Notes: generated by a model from the sequence alone, not told the origin. DNA of 64,000 nucleotides from Catenulispora sp. GP43 (GCF_041260665.1 NZ_JBGCCT010000016.1:62001-126000); one strand, 5' to 3'; numbered from the stretch's first letter, positions 42,670 to 51,402 are shown. Program-made: numbers and translations.

Positions 42670-43050
42670 ATGGGAAAGCGCGAGAACATCGTCAGGCACG
42701 AGAGCCTGATGGTGAACTACTCCGTAGCGAACGACTGGACGGTCGTCGAGGTCGACGGCGGTATGGACGTCCACACCGCGACCATGGTCCGCGACGCGGT
42801 GCTCGGGCTGATGGACGAGGGGCACGAGCACTTCGTCCTGGACCTCGGCTTCGTCACCTTCATGGACTCCACCGGCCTGGGCGCGATCATCGCGGTCACG
42901 AAACGCATCCGTGAGCAGGGAGGTTCGCTGCGCATCGCGTCCGCCTCGAGCCGGATCCTGCGCGTCTTCGAGCTCACCGGCCTGCGCTCGAACTTCGACT
43001 TCCGGTCCTCGGCCGACGAGGCGATCGGATCCGCCCCCGCGCTCGGCTGA
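42670..43050 (+). CDS. STAS-domain anti-sigma factor antagonist
   Basis: 126 residues from ATG 42670 (GGGGA 6 bases upstream); ATG 42709 is a possible shorter start. The STAS fold ends strand 3 with VLDLGFVTFMDSTGLGAII, giving the phosphorylatable Ser67. The best match is RsbV/SpoIIAA-type antagonists. A PP2C phosphatase gene lies 0.6 kb downstream and could dephosphorylate it. No anti-sigma kinase is adjacent, so it may work on one elsewhere, for instance at 31380. Confidence 0.9.
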   Translation: MGKRENIVRHESLMVNYSVANDWTVVEVDGGMDVHTATMVRDAVLGLMDEGHEHFVLDLGFVTFMDSTGLGAIIAVTKRIREQGGSLRIASASSRILRVFELTGLRSNFDFRSSADEAIGSAPALG

Positions 43051-43159
43051 GCCGGCCGGCACCCACATGGCCGCCAGCGGGCCATGCCAGCGTCTTTGAC
43101 CTGCGGAAAGGTGCCTAGGATCGGTCATATCGGCACCATCGACACTTCGGCACTTCGGT

Positions 43160-43216
43160 ATCGAACTGGAGCACCGAGATCGAACTGGAGAGCCGGGATC
43201 GAACTGGAGCACCGAG
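43160..43216 (+). repeat. Three tandem 19-bp units each carrying a ribosome binding site
   Basis: Units 43160-43178, 43179-43197 and 43198-43216 begin ATCGAACTGGAG; units 1 and 3 are identical, unit 2 differs at four bases near its end. Each contains CTGGAG, and the third places GGAG 7 bases before the SnoaL-like ATG at 43217. In the first two copies the base triplet at the start position is ATC. So the translation-initiation region is triplicated exactly up to the start codon. Just before it CACTTCGG is also doubled. Confidence 0.85.
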
Positions 43217-43612
43217 ATGGCTGAACACCCACACATCGCACTCGTCCGCCGCGGCTACGAAGCCTTCAACAAGGGCGACGTCGACACGCTGCGTGAGATC
43301 ATCGCCCGCGATTGCGTGCAGCATGTCGGCGGGGACAGCCTGGCTTCCGGCGAGTTCAAGGGCGTCGACGCCATGCTCGCCTACTACGCGCGGCTGGCCG
43401 AGCTCACCGGCGGGACGTTCCGCGCCGCACCCGAGCTGTTCTCCACGGACGGGAACGGACACGTCATCGTCGTCCACCGCCTCACCGGCACCCGGGGCGA
43501 CAAGACGCTGGACCAGCGCGGCGCGCTGCTGTTCCAGATCGCCGACGACAAGGCCGTCGACCTGCTGCAGTGCGACACGGACCTTGATGAGTCCGACCGC
43601 TTCTGGAGCTGA
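43217..43612 (+). CDS. SnoaL-like / NTF2-fold protein
   Basis: 131 residues. It opens with HPHIALVRRGYEAFNKGDVDTLREIIARDCVQHVGG, the helix and active-pocket pattern of SnoaL-like proteins, then ends with RGALLFQIADDKAVDLLQCDTD. Members are cyclases, isomerases or ligand-binding proteins; neither catalytic Asp/His set nor neighbours fix a role. It sits between the STAS and PP2C genes and may be co-transcribed with PP2C (38 bp gap). Its ATG directly follows the triplicated 19-bp repeat. Confidence 0.88.
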   Translation: MAEHPHIALVRRGYEAFNKGDVDTLREIIARDCVQHVGGDSLASGEFKGVDAMLAYYARLAELTGGTFRAAPELFSTDGNGHVIVVHRLTGTRGDKTLDQRGALLFQIADDKAVDLLQCDTDLDESDRFWS

Positions 43613-43650
43613 GACGGGCCTGCGCCCGCCCGGCAGCGGGGAGCGGGCCG

Positions 43651-44907
43651 ATGGGTGAGGAGAGCCTGGACCGGTCGGAAGGCGCCGGCGAGCGGCTGCT
43701 CGGCCTGTTGCTCGATCGGGCGAAGATGCTGCCGCCGCAGCTGATCCCCCCGCTGATCGCCGAGGAGGTCGCCCGGATCGGCGGTCGCGACGTGTCCATC
43801 CTGGTCCAGGACTACGCGCAGGAGATGCTGGTGCCGCTGCCGGGCCGGAACCTGTACGTCGGCCACCCCGAGCCGGTGGACGACTCCGCCGCCGGCCTGT
43901 CCTTCCTGCGCGCGGACGTCGTCGAGGTGCCGCAGGCGCACGGCGTGCGGATGTACCTGCCGCTGCTGGACGGCAGCGACCAGGTGGGCGTGATGGCCCT
44001 GACCCTGGACCGCGTCGGGGACGACGACCGGCGGCTGCTGGGCAGCCTCGCGGGCCTGGTCGCGGACATGCTGGTGACCAAGAACGCCTACACGGACCAG
44101 TTCTTCCAGGCCCGGCGCCGGGAGCCGATGAGCGTGTCCGCGGAGATCCAGTGGAGCCTGCTGCCGCCGCTGACGATGTCGCTGCCGCAGATCGACGTCG
44201 CCGGCATCCTGGAGCCCGCCTACCGCGTCGCCGGCGACAGCTTCGACTACGCCCTCAACGACAACATCCTGCACGCGGCCGTCATCGACGCGATGGGCCA
44301 CAACCTGGACGCCGCCACGATGGCGACCGTCGCCATCGGCGCGTACCGCCATGCCCGGCGGGTGTTCGTCAGCCTGGCGGAGAAGTACGCGTTCATGGAC
44401 GAGGCCGTCTCCCGGCAGTTCGGGCCCGACCACTTCGTGACCGCGCAGCTCATGCACGTGAACCTCACCACCGGCGCGTTGCAGCTGGTCAACGCCGGAC
44501 ACCCGGCGCCGCTGCTGATCCGCGACGGTCTGGTCGTGCGCCAACTGGAGAGCGCGACGACCCTGCCCGTCGGCTTCGGCGGCGAGGCGCCCCGGATCCG
44601 GGAGCACACGCTCCAGCCGGGTGACAGGGTGCTGTGTTACACCGACGGCATCATCGAGGAACACGTCGCCGGCGAGGAGCCGTTCGGCGAGGAACGGCTC
44701 ATCCGGTGCGTCAACCGCCTGGGGCGGGCGCCGTCGCAGGGGACGCGGGCGGACCTGCGCCGGCTCTCCCACACGCTGAAGCAGGAACGAGGCGGCCGGA
44801 CCAGCGATGACGCGACGCTGTTCATGATCGAGTGGCGTGGGGACGGCGGGGAGGGCGGCGCGCGGGACAGCGCGGCCGCCGACGGCCGGGACGGGTCGTG
44901 TCGCTGA
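43651..44907 (+). CDS. PP2C-type serine phosphatase (RsbU/SpoIIE-like) with N-terminal GAF-like sensor
   Basis: 418 residues. Residues 15-140 look like a GAF-type sensor. The SpoIIE phosphatase domain spans about 165-395: EPAYRVAGDSFDYAL (metal-binding Asp196 and Asp199), VIDAMGH (211-217), LVNAGHPAPLLIR, LCYTDGIIEE and SDDATLFMI. It would dephosphorylate STAS antagonists such as the product of the gene at 42670 and so activate a SigB-type sigma factor. A low-complexity Gly/Asp tail ends it. Converges with a VOC gene at 21 bp. Confidence 0.92.
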   Translation: MGEESLDRSEGAGERLLGLLLDRAKMLPPQLIPPLIAEEVARIGGRDVSILVQDYAQEMLVPLPGRNLYVGHPEPVDDSAAGLSFLRADVVEVPQAHGVRMYLPLLDGSDQVGVMALTLDRVGDDDRRLLGSLAGLVADMLVTKNAYTDQFFQARRREPMSVSAEIQWSLLPPLTMSLPQIDVAGILEPAYRVAGDSFDYALNDNILHAAVIDAMGHNLDAATMATVAIGAYRHARRVFVSLAEKYAFMDEAVSRQFGPDHFVTAQLMHVNLTTGALQLVNAGHPAPLLIRDGLVVRQLESATTLPVGFGGEAPRIREHTLQPGDRVLCYTDGIIEEHVAGEEPFGEERLIRCVNRLGRAPSQGTRADLRRLSHTLKQERGGRTSDDATLFMIEWRGDGGEGGARDSAAADGRDGSCR

Positions 44908-44928
44908 GCAGGCCTTGGCGAAGCGCGC

Positions 44929-45348
44929 TCAGGCCTCGCTTCCGGTCTCCCCGAGCTCGGTGAACAGCGTCACATGCAGCGAACCCGGCGCGTCCAGCCG
45001 GGCGTTCAGCGAGTTCCACGGGGTCCGCGTCGGCGGGGCCACCACCTCCGCCCCGGCGGCGGCCAGTTCGGCGGTGGTTGCCGTCGCGTCGTCGACCTGG
45101 AAGGCGACGCGCAGGTGCCCGGCCACCCGGCGGCCGACCTCGACCTCGTCGATGAAGGCGGCATGCCCGGGGTCGGCGATCTCCAGGGTCGCCCGGCCGG
45201 CCTCCAGGATGGTGACCCGGCCGTCCGGCGAGGCGAAGGCGGCGCGCTCGGGCAGACCGAGGACGTCGCGATAGAAACGCAGCGCCGCCTCGTAGTCGTC
45301 GGCGGTCACGACCAGGCGCAGCTCGCGCACCGCGGGTTCCTCAGCCAT
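44929..45348 (-). CDS. VOC-family (glyoxalase/bleomycin-resistance-like) protein
   Basis: 139 residues, a single VOC module of two beta-alpha-beta-beta-beta units: LRLVVTADDYEAALRFYRDVLGLPE, then LRVAFQVDDATATTAELAAAGAEVV and a final LHVTLFTEL. A possible metal-ligand Glu remains at the end (TLFTE) but a full His/Glu set is not obvious. These proteins bind or isomerise small molecules; the substrate is unknown. It lies 37 bp after the metX-metY-CoA-binding operon and may be its last gene. Confidence 0.88.
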   Translation of the reverse strand: MAEEPAVRELRLVVTADDYEAALRFYRDVLGLPERAAFASPDGRVTILEAGRATLEIADPGHAAFIDEVEVGRRVAGHLRVAFQVDDATATTAELAAAGAEVVAPPTRTPWNSLNARLDAPGSLHVTLFTELGETGSEA

Positions 45349-45385
45349 CTCAACTCCCTTGTTCTGACAGGCTCGGACGCAGACA

Positions 45386-45868
45386 TTACTGCAGCCCGGT
45401 ACGCACCGAAGTGATGCGCTGGGTGTTGAATCCGAGCCAGTGCATCCGCCCCGCGTACCGGGCGTGCTCGATCTTGACGCAGCGGTCCGCCACCACGTCC
45501 AGCCCGCCGTCCTCGGCGATCTGGAATCCTTCGGGGCTGATCACCCCGAACTGGCACCACAGCGCCGAAGCCCCGATCGCCACGGCGTCCCGAGCGATGT
45601 CCGGGACGGCGTCCGGGGCACGGAACACGTTCACCACGTCGACCGCTTCGGGGATGTCGTGCAGGCTCGGGTAGCAGCGTTCGCCGAGGATCTCGGTCTC
45701 GCGCGGGTTCACCGGGACGACGCGGAAGCCGTGGCGTTTGAGGTAGTAGCCGACGAAGTAGCTGGCGCGCAGTTCGTTGCCCGACAGCCCGACGACGGCG
45801 ATCGTTCCGGCGGAGTTGAGCACGCGCTGGATGGTGAGCGGGTCCTGGTACCGCGCGGGGCCGGTCAT
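45386..45868 (-). CDS. CoA-binding-domain protein (YccU-like)
   Basis: 160 residues, a Rossmann CoA-binding domain: IAVVGLSGNELRASYFVGYYLKRHGFRVVPVNP, then PDAVPDIARDAVAIGASALWCQFGV and the conserved DRCVKIEHARY. This is the short stand-alone form of the succinyl-CoA-synthetase-type domain. It is coupled to metY by an ATGA overlap, so it is the third gene of the metX-metY operon. Its role in methionine synthesis is not known, although the pathway uses acetyl-CoA. Confidence 0.9.
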   Translation of the reverse strand: MTGPARYQDPLTIQRVLNSAGTIAVVGLSGNELRASYFVGYYLKRHGFRVVPVNPRETEILGERCYPSLHDIPEAVDVVNVFRAPDAVPDIARDAVAIGASALWCQFGVISPEGFQIAEDGGLDVVADRCVKIEHARYAGRMHWLGFNTQRITSVRTGLQ

Positions 45869-47229
45869 GCCGCGCCTTCCTTCTCAGGGGTCTGTGTCTC
45901 AAGCTTCTGCTCCTCAAGCGTCTGCGCGACGCGGGTCAGGGCTTGGTCCAGGTCCCACACCAGGTCCTCGACGGACTCCAGCCCGACCGACAGCCGTACC
46001 GTTCCGGGCCGGACGCCGGCCGCGCGCAGTTCGTCGTCGGAGAGCTGGCGGTGGGTGGTGCTCGCGGGGTGGATGATCAGGCTCTTGGCGTCGCCGACGT
46101 TGGCCAGGTGGGACCACAGCGTGACGCCGCCGATCAACCCCTGTCCGCCCGCGCGGCCCCCGGCGCAGTCGAAGGAGAACACCGCGCCCGCCCCGCGCGG
46201 CAGGTACTTCTCCACGAGCGGCTGGAACTTGCCGCCGGGCAGGCCGGGGTAGGTCACGTTCGAGGCCAGGCCGTGGCCGTCGAGGAAGGCCGCGACCGAG
46301 GCCGCGTTGGCCACGTGGCGGTCCATCCGCAGCGACAGGGTCTCGATGCCTTGCAGGAACAGGAAGGCGTTGAAGGGGGAGAGCGCGGCGCCGAGGTCGC
46401 GCAGCGTCTCGGCCCGCAGCTTCATCAGGTAGCCGTAGGCGCCGAACGTCTCGTGGAACTTCAAGCCGTGATAGGCCGGGGAGGGCTCGGCCACGACCGG
46501 GAAACGCCCGTTGGACCAGTCGAAGGTGCCGGCCTCGACCACGACCCCGCCGATGCTCGTGCCGTGGCCGCCGAGGAACTTGGTCGCCGAGTGCACCACG
46601 ATGTCCGCGCCCCACTCGATCGGGCGGCACAGGTACGGCGTGGCGAAGGTGTTGTCCACGATCAGCGGCAGGCCGTGGCGGTGGGCGATCGCGGCGAGTG
46701 CCTCGATGTCCAGCACGTTGCCCGCCGGGTTGCCGATCGTCTCGCCGAAGAAGGCCTTGGTGGTCGGCCGGACGGCGGCCTCCCAGGCCTCCGGGTCGTC
46801 GGGGTCGGCCCAGGTCAGGTCGACGTTCATCTTGCCGAACAGGTGCTTGAACTGGTTGACGGTCCCGCCGTAGAGCGCCGAGGAGGACACGATGTGGTCC
46901 CCGGGGCGCAGCAGGGTGAACAGCGCCGCCGCTTGAGCGGCGATCCCGCTGGCGAACGCGACCGCGCCGACACCGCCCTCCAGGTTCGCCACCCGCTCTT
47001 CGAAGGTTGCGACCGTCGGATTCATGATGCGCGAGTAGGTGTTGCCGTACTCCTGGAGGTTGAAGTACGCGGCGGCGGACTCCGGGTCTTCGAACACGTA
47101 GCTGGCGGTCTGGAAGATCGGGACGGCCCGCGCTCCGGTGTTCGGGTCGGGACGTTGTCCGGCATGGAGTTGGCGGGTGTCGAAGCCGAACTCGCGGGGT
47201 TGTTCGGTGCGGAAGGTGTCGCCGCTCAT
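45865..47229 (-). CDS. metY: O-acetylhomoserine aminocarboxypropyltransferase/sulfhydrylase
   Basis: 454 residues, a Cys/Met-metabolism PLP enzyme. Signatures are FDTRQLHAGQRPDPNTGARAVP, SRIMNPTVATFEERVANLEGG, IVDNTFATPYLCRPIEWGAD and the PLP-Lys motif VVHSATKFLGGHGTSIGG. The length and GARAVPIFQTASYVF favour the MetY type (O-acetylhomoserine plus sulfide to homocysteine) over cystathionine synthases. It is flanked by metX upstream and a CoA-binding gene downstream, both by ATGA overlap. Confidence 0.95.
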   Translation of the reverse strand: MSGDTFRTEQPREFGFDTRQLHAGQRPDPNTGARAVPIFQTASYVFEDPESAAAYFNLQEYGNTYSRIMNPTVATFEERVANLEGGVGAVAFASGIAAQAAALFTLLRPGDHIVSSSALYGGTVNQFKHLFGKMNVDLTWADPDDPEAWEAAVRPTTKAFFGETIGNPAGNVLDIEALAAIAHRHGLPLIVDNTFATPYLCRPIEWGADIVVHSATKFLGGHGTSIGGVVVEAGTFDWSNGRFPVVAEPSPAYHGLKFHETFGAYGYLMKLRAETLRDLGAALSPFNAFLFLQGIETLSLRMDRHVANAASVAAFLDGHGLASNVTYPGLPGGKFQPLVEKYLPRGAGAVFSFDCAGGRAGGQGLIGGVTLWSHLANVGDAKSLIIHPASTTHRQLSDDELRAAGVRPGTVRLSVGLESVEDLVWDLDQALTRVAQTLEEQKLETQTPEKEGAA

Positions 47230-48488
47230 GGACTCCTCTTCGGTTTGGTGTCGGTCGTTGTCTCAGTGCCGCCGCCGGCCAGGAAGCGGCGGACGATGGG
47301 GATCTGGCGGGCCTCTTCCAGTAGGAAGCTGTCATGCCCGTAAGGCGCGTCGATCAGGTGGTACTCCACGGGCTTGCCGAGAGCTTCGAGCGTGTCGGCG
47401 ATCTCCTGGGACGCGGACGGCGGATACAGCCAGTCCGAGCTGAATGCGATGAGCAGGGTGCGGGCCGAGACGTTCGCGAGCGCGCGTTCCAGCGAGCCGC
47501 CTCCGTGCTGGCGGGCCAGGTCGAAGTAGGTCAGCGCGCGGGACAGGTACAGGTAGGTGTTCGCGTCGAACCGCTTCACGAACGAGTCGGCCTGATGGCG
47601 CAGGTAGCTCTCCACCGCGAACTCGGGCTCGGTGATCGTGTGGCGGATATCCTCGGCGGCCTGCAACCGGCGGCCGAACTTGGTGTCCAGTGCGCCGGCC
47701 GACAGGTAGGTGACGTGGCCGACCATGCGGGCGACACCCATTCCGGCGCCCGGTTCCCGGCCGGTGCCCGCATAGCGGCCGTCCTGCCAGTCCGGATCGG
47801 CCATGATGGCCTCGCGGGCGATCGCGTTCCAGGCCACGCCTTGGGGATGCAGCGCGTGGGTCGACGCGATCGCGATGACCGCCCGCACCTGGTCGGGGAA
47901 CAGGATCGCCCACTCCAGGGCCTGCATGCCGCCGAGCGACCCACCGGCCACGGCGGCCAGCTGCCGGATGCCGAGCTCTTCCAGGAACGCGCGCTGCGTT
48001 CGCACCATGTCGGCGACGGTGATCACCGGGAAGTCCGGTCCGTAGGGCCGGCTGGTGTCAGGGTTCGTCGACGACGGTCCGGTGGTGCCGCGGCAGCCGC
48101 CGAGCAGGTTGGTGGAGACGACGAAGTACCGGTCGGTGTCGAAGGCTTTGCCGGGGCCGATCATTCCGTCCCACCAGCCGAGGGCCGCTCCGTCCGCTCC
48201 GTCGCGGTCTTCGGCGGCGAAGCCGTCGCGGGTGCCGGTCTCGGGCGTTTTGGAGGCATCGGGGGCGGCGGTGGTACTGCCGGCGGCGTGCGCGTCTCCG
48301 CTGAGCGCGTGGCAGACCAGGATGACGTTGTCACGAGCGGGAGACAGCGTCCCGTAGGTCTCGTAAGCCACCCGCACCGAGCGAAGATCCCTACCGCATT
48401 CCAGGGAAATCGGCTCCGGAAGATCCAGGAACCGCGTCCGGACGGCGCCGACCGATCCGGACGTCGGGGCCGGAGCGGGCTTTGGCAT
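47226..48488 (-). CDS. metX: Homoserine O-acetyltransferase
   Basis: 420 residues, alpha/beta-hydrolase fold. The nucleophile elbow is AAVAGGSLGGMQALEWA (Ser), with the triad Asp in FSSDWLYPPS and His in YGHDSFLLE. ILVCHALSGDAHAAG is typical. An insertion of about 35 residues (AAPDASKTPETGTRDGFAAE) lies after HAAG. It acetylates homoserine from acetyl-CoA as the first step to methionine and is coupled to metY. Acetyl rather than succinyl donor is inferred from family and partner. Confidence 0.95.
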   Translation of the reverse strand: MPKPAPAPTSGSVGAVRTRFLDLPEPISLECGRDLRSVRVAYETYGTLSPARDNVILVCHALSGDAHAAGSTTAAPDASKTPETGTRDGFAAEDRDGADGAALGWWDGMIGPGKAFDTDRYFVVSTNLLGGCRGTTGPSSTNPDTSRPYGPDFPVITVADMVRTQRAFLEELGIRQLAAVAGGSLGGMQALEWAILFPDQVRAVIAIASTHALHPQGVAWNAIAREAIMADPDWQDGRYAGTGREPGAGMGVARMVGHVTYLSAGALDTKFGRRLQAAEDIRHTITEPEFAVESYLRHQADSFVKRFDANTYLYLSRALTYFDLARQHGGGSLERALANVSARTLLIAFSSDWLYPPSASQEIADTLEALGKPVEYHLIDAPYGHDSFLLEEARQIPIVRRFLAGGGTETTTDTKPKRSP

Positions 48489-48527
48489 GAGGGCTATGTT
48501 ACGCGCCCCTCTCCGGGTATTGTCGAG

Positions 48528-48544
48528 TAATCACATGGGGATTA
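48528..48544. promoter_or_regulatory. Dyad between metX and the OsmC-like gene
   Basis: TAATC-ACATGGG-GATTA in the 97-bp divergent region, about 40 bp from each start. It is the only symmetric element there; no SAM riboswitch or S-box-like structure was seen. Confidence 0.3.
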
Positions 48545-48585
48545 AAGACTCGTCGACGGCATCGGGGGGAAGGGCGGTTCGGGCC

Positions 48586-49134
48586 ATGGCCACGGCTACC
48601 AACGGAGTCAACGTGCAGGCGCTGCTGGAGGCGCGGGAGGTGCTCAAGGGCGCGCCGGAGGCCGCCCAGTTCACCTGGCGAGCGTCGTCGACGTGGCGCG
48701 AGGGGGTCCACAGCACCACCACCGTCCAGAAGTTCTTCGGCCTGGGTGAGGAGCGCAGCCACAAGGAGGAGTCGGTGTTCGAAGCCGACCACCCGGAGGT
48801 CTTCGCCGCCGAGGACAACGGCATCACCCCGATCGAGTACCTGCTGGTGGGCCTGGCGGGCTGCCTGACCGCCGGGGTCGCGGCCGTGGCGCAGAACCGC
48901 GGGATCCAGCTGCACTCGGTGCGGTCCACCGTCGAGGGGCGGCACGACATCCGCGGCATCCTCGGCGCCGACAGCGATGTCCGCAACGGCTTCAGCGACA
49001 TCAAGGTGACCTTCGACATCGACGCCGACGCCTCGCGCCAGGAGATCGAGGCCCTGGTGGCGCAGTCGCAGAAGCGCTCGGCGGTGTTCGACGCGCTGAC
49101 CAACCCGACCGACGTCACCGTCGAAGTGGCCTGA
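48586..49134 (+). CDS. OsmC-family protein
   Basis: 182 residues from ATG 48586; earlier in-frame starts (48487, 48535) would overlap the divergent promoter. The OsmC fold is shown by EFxADxP-like FEADHPEVFAAEDNGITPIEYLLVGLAGCLTAGVAAVAQNRG, with the helix Cys of GLAGC. The first redox Cys of the peroxidase pair is not clear. These proteins reduce organic hydroperoxides or act on other thiols. Divergent from metX, suggesting a link to sulfur or redox state. The flavoprotein gene follows directly. Confidence 0.88.
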   Translation: MATATNGVNVQALLEAREVLKGAPEAAQFTWRASSTWREGVHSTTTVQKFFGLGEERSHKEESVFEADHPEVFAAEDNGITPIEYLLVGLAGCLTAGVAAVAQNRGIQLHSVRSTVEGRHDIRGILGADSDVRNGFSDIKVTFDIDADASRQEIEALVAQSQKRSAVFDALTNPTDVTVEVA

Positions 49135-49144
49135 GGGGCGCGTC

Positions 49145-50410
49145 ATCGAGCGCACCGATGCGGTGGTGGTCGGGGCCGGGCACGCGGGCCTGGCCGTCAG
49201 CCGCTTCCTGTCCGCCCGGTCCGTCGACCATCTCGTCCTCGAACGTGGCGAGGTGGGCAACTCCTGGCGCCGCGAGCGGTGGGACTCGCTGCGCCTGCTG
49301 ACCCCCAACTGGCTGAGCCGGCTGCCGGACCATCCCTACCAGGGCCCTGATCCCGACGGCTACATGACCGCCGGCGAGGTCGCCGAGTTCATCGGCGGCT
49401 TCGCCGCGGCCTCGCGCGCGCCGGTGCGCACCGGTACGCGGGTCACTTCGGTGCGCCCGGCGGAGGACGGGTACCGGGTGCGGACGTGGTCTTCGGCTGG
49501 CACCGAGAACGGCGAGATCCAGGCGCGGACCGTCGTCCTCGCCAGCGGCGCGTGCAACATCCCGACGGTCCCGGCGTTCAAGGACGCGCTTCCGGAGTCC
49601 ATCAGACAGCTGACACCCTTCGACTACACCGGGCCGGCCGAGCTGCCGGACGGCGGCGTGCTCGTCGTCGGCGGATCGGCCACCGGGGTGCAGGTGGCGG
49701 CCGAGCTGCGGCGGTCGGGGCGGCCGGTGGTGCTCTCGACGGGGGAGCATGTGCGGCTGCCCAGGACTTACCGGGGCCGGGACGTTCTGTGGTGGATGCA
49801 GGCCTCCGGGGTCTGGGACCAGCGCCACGACGAGGTCGATGATCTGGAGCGGGCGCGTGCTCTGCCCTCGCCGCAGCTCGTCGGGACTCCTGAGCGTGCG
49901 ACGCTCGATCTCAACACCCTGATCGCTCTCGGGGTCGAGCCGGTGGGCCGGTGGGCGGCGGTCCGCGACGGCGCCGCGTTGTTCTCGGGCGGCCTGCGCA
50001 ACGTGTGCTCGCTGGCGGATCTGAAGATGGAGCGGCTGCTGGACACGTTCGACGCGTGGGCTCGTAAGCGCCGGGGCCGGGACGACGGCCCGGACCAGGA
50101 GCCCGAGCGGTTCGCGCCGACGCGGGTGCCCGACTCGGTGCGACTCCGGCTCGATCTGCGCGGCGGGGAGATCCGGACGGTCGTGTGGGCCACGGGCTTC
50201 CGGCCCGACTACGGCTGGCTCGACGTGCCGGTGCTCGACGGCAAGGGGCGGCTGCGGCACGTCGGCGGGGTGGTGACGGACGCCCCCGGGCTGTACGCCG
50301 TCGGGCTGCCCGTGCTGCGGCGGCGCAAGTCGACGTTCATCCACGGCGCCGAGGACGATGCCCGGGAGGTCGTCGACCATCTGGCGGATTACCTGGCGGG
50401 ACGGCATTGA
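49145..50410 (+). CDS. FAD-dependent NAD(P)H monooxygenase-like flavoprotein
   Basis: About 421 residues. The FAD-binding strand reads TDAVVVGAGHAGLAVSRFL and the second dinucleotide site ELPDGGVLVVGGSATGVQVAAEL; the ATG motif is VVWATGFRPDYGWL. The family is the flavin-containing monooxygenase/CzcO-like group. The first strand needs codons before GTG 49163 (the first canonical start), and in that frame there is no ATG, GTG or TTG before the upstream stop; an ATC at 49145, 8 bases after GAGGGG, is the likely rare start. It begins 10 bp after the OsmC-like stop. Confidence 0.85.
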   Translation: MERTDAVVVGAGHAGLAVSRFLSARSVDHLVLERGEVGNSWRRERWDSLRLLTPNWLSRLPDHPYQGPDPDGYMTAGEVAEFIGGFAAASRAPVRTGTRVTSVRPAEDGYRVRTWSSAGTENGEIQARTVVLASGACNIPTVPAFKDALPESIRQLTPFDYTGPAELPDGGVLVVGGSATGVQVAAELRRSGRPVVLSTGEHVRLPRTYRGRDVLWWMQASGVWDQRHDEVDDLERARALPSPQLVGTPERATLDLNTLIALGVEPVGRWAAVRDGAALFSGGLRNVCSLADLKMERLLDTFDAWARKRRGRDDGPDQEPERFAPTRVPDSVRLRLDLRGGEIRTVVWATGFRPDYGWLDVPVLDGKGRLRHVGGVVTDAPGLYAVGLPVLRRRKSTFIHGAEDDAREVVDHLADYLAGRH

Positions 50411-50499
50411 ACACATGTGCGGCACCGGTTGCACTGCCGGCACCGGCGGCGCGGTACTGCTGGCACGGTTTTCGACCAGCGCTGTGATGGACTGTCCCG

Positions 50500-51396
50500 A
50501 TGCTGCACACCCGCACCACCCCGGCCGAAAAGCGCCGCGCCTTCCGCGACCGCCTCGCCTCCGGACGCCTGATCCGGATGCCCGGAGCGGTCAACCCGCT
50601 GTCGGCGCGGCTGATCCAGGAGACCGGATTCGAAGCGATGTATCTGTCCGGCGCGGTGTTCTCCGCCGACCTGGCGCTGCCCGACATCGGCCTGACCACC
50701 TCGACGGAACTGGCCGACCGGGCCCGCCAGATCGCCCGCGTCAGCGACCTCCCGCTGCTGGTCGACGCCGACACCGGCTTCGGCGAGCCGATGAACGCCG
50801 CGCGCACCGTGCAGCTGCTGGAGGACGCCGGCGCCGCCGGCCTGCACCTGGAGGACCAGGTCAACCCCAAGCGCTGCGGCCACCTGGACGGCAAGAGCGT
50901 GGTGCCGCGCGAGGAGATGGTGCGCCGGGTGCGAGCCGCCGTCTCGGCCCGGCGTGACCCGGACTTCGTCATCATGGCCCGCACCGACGCGCGGGCTGTG
51001 GAAGGACTCGACGCCGCGATCGAGCGCGCGAAGGCCTACGTCGACGCCGGCGCGGACGCGATCTTTCCTGAAGCCCTTGCCGACGAAGCGGAATTCGCCG
51101 CGTTCCGAGCAGCGGTGGAGGTGCCGCTGCTGGCCAACATGACCGAGTTCGGCAAGGGCCGGTTGCTGACCGCCGAGACGCTGGCCGAGCTCGGCTACAA
51201 CATCGTGCTCTATCCGGTGACGTTGCTGCGGTTGGCCATGGGCGCCATCGAGGACGGGCTCCGGACGCTGGCCGCTGAGGGGAGCCAGGAATCGCTGCTG
51301 CCGCGCATGCAGACTCGTTCGCGGCTGTATGAGCTGTTGGATTACGCGGCGTATTCGAGCTTTGACGCATCCGTCTTCGACTTCACGCTGCCGTGA
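50500..51396 (+). CDS. prpB: Methylisocitrate lyase (PrpB-like)
   Basis: 298 residues, PEP-mutase/isocitrate-lyase superfamily. Motifs: MPGAVNPLSARLIQETGFEAMYLSG, LVDADTGFGEPMNAARTV, the catalytic loop QVNPKRCGHLDGKSVVP with the KRCGH Cys, and MARTDARAVEGLDAAI. It splits 2-methylisocitrate to pyruvate and succinate in propionate breakdown. The other methylcitrate-cycle genes (prpC, prpD) are not in this window. It converges with the MocR-type gene, 6 bp apart. Confidence 0.92.
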   Translation: MLHTRTTPAEKRRAFRDRLASGRLIRMPGAVNPLSARLIQETGFEAMYLSGAVFSADLALPDIGLTTSTELADRARQIARVSDLPLLVDADTGFGEPMNAARTVQLLEDAGAAGLHLEDQVNPKRCGHLDGKSVVPREEMVRRVRAAVSARRDPDFVIMARTDARAVEGLDAAIERAKAYVDAGADAIFPEALADEAEFAAFRAAVEVPLLANMTEFGKGRLLTAETLAELGYNIVLYPVTLLRLAMGAIEDGLRTLAAEGSQESLLPRMQTRSRLYELLDYAAYSSFDASVFDFTLP

Positions 51397-51402
51397 CGAC
51401 GG

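Noticed and set aside
48489-48585. SAM riboswitch before metX
   Set aside because: The leader is under 100 bp, shared with a divergent gene, and has only one short dyad; the pairing pattern of known SAM riboswitches is not there.
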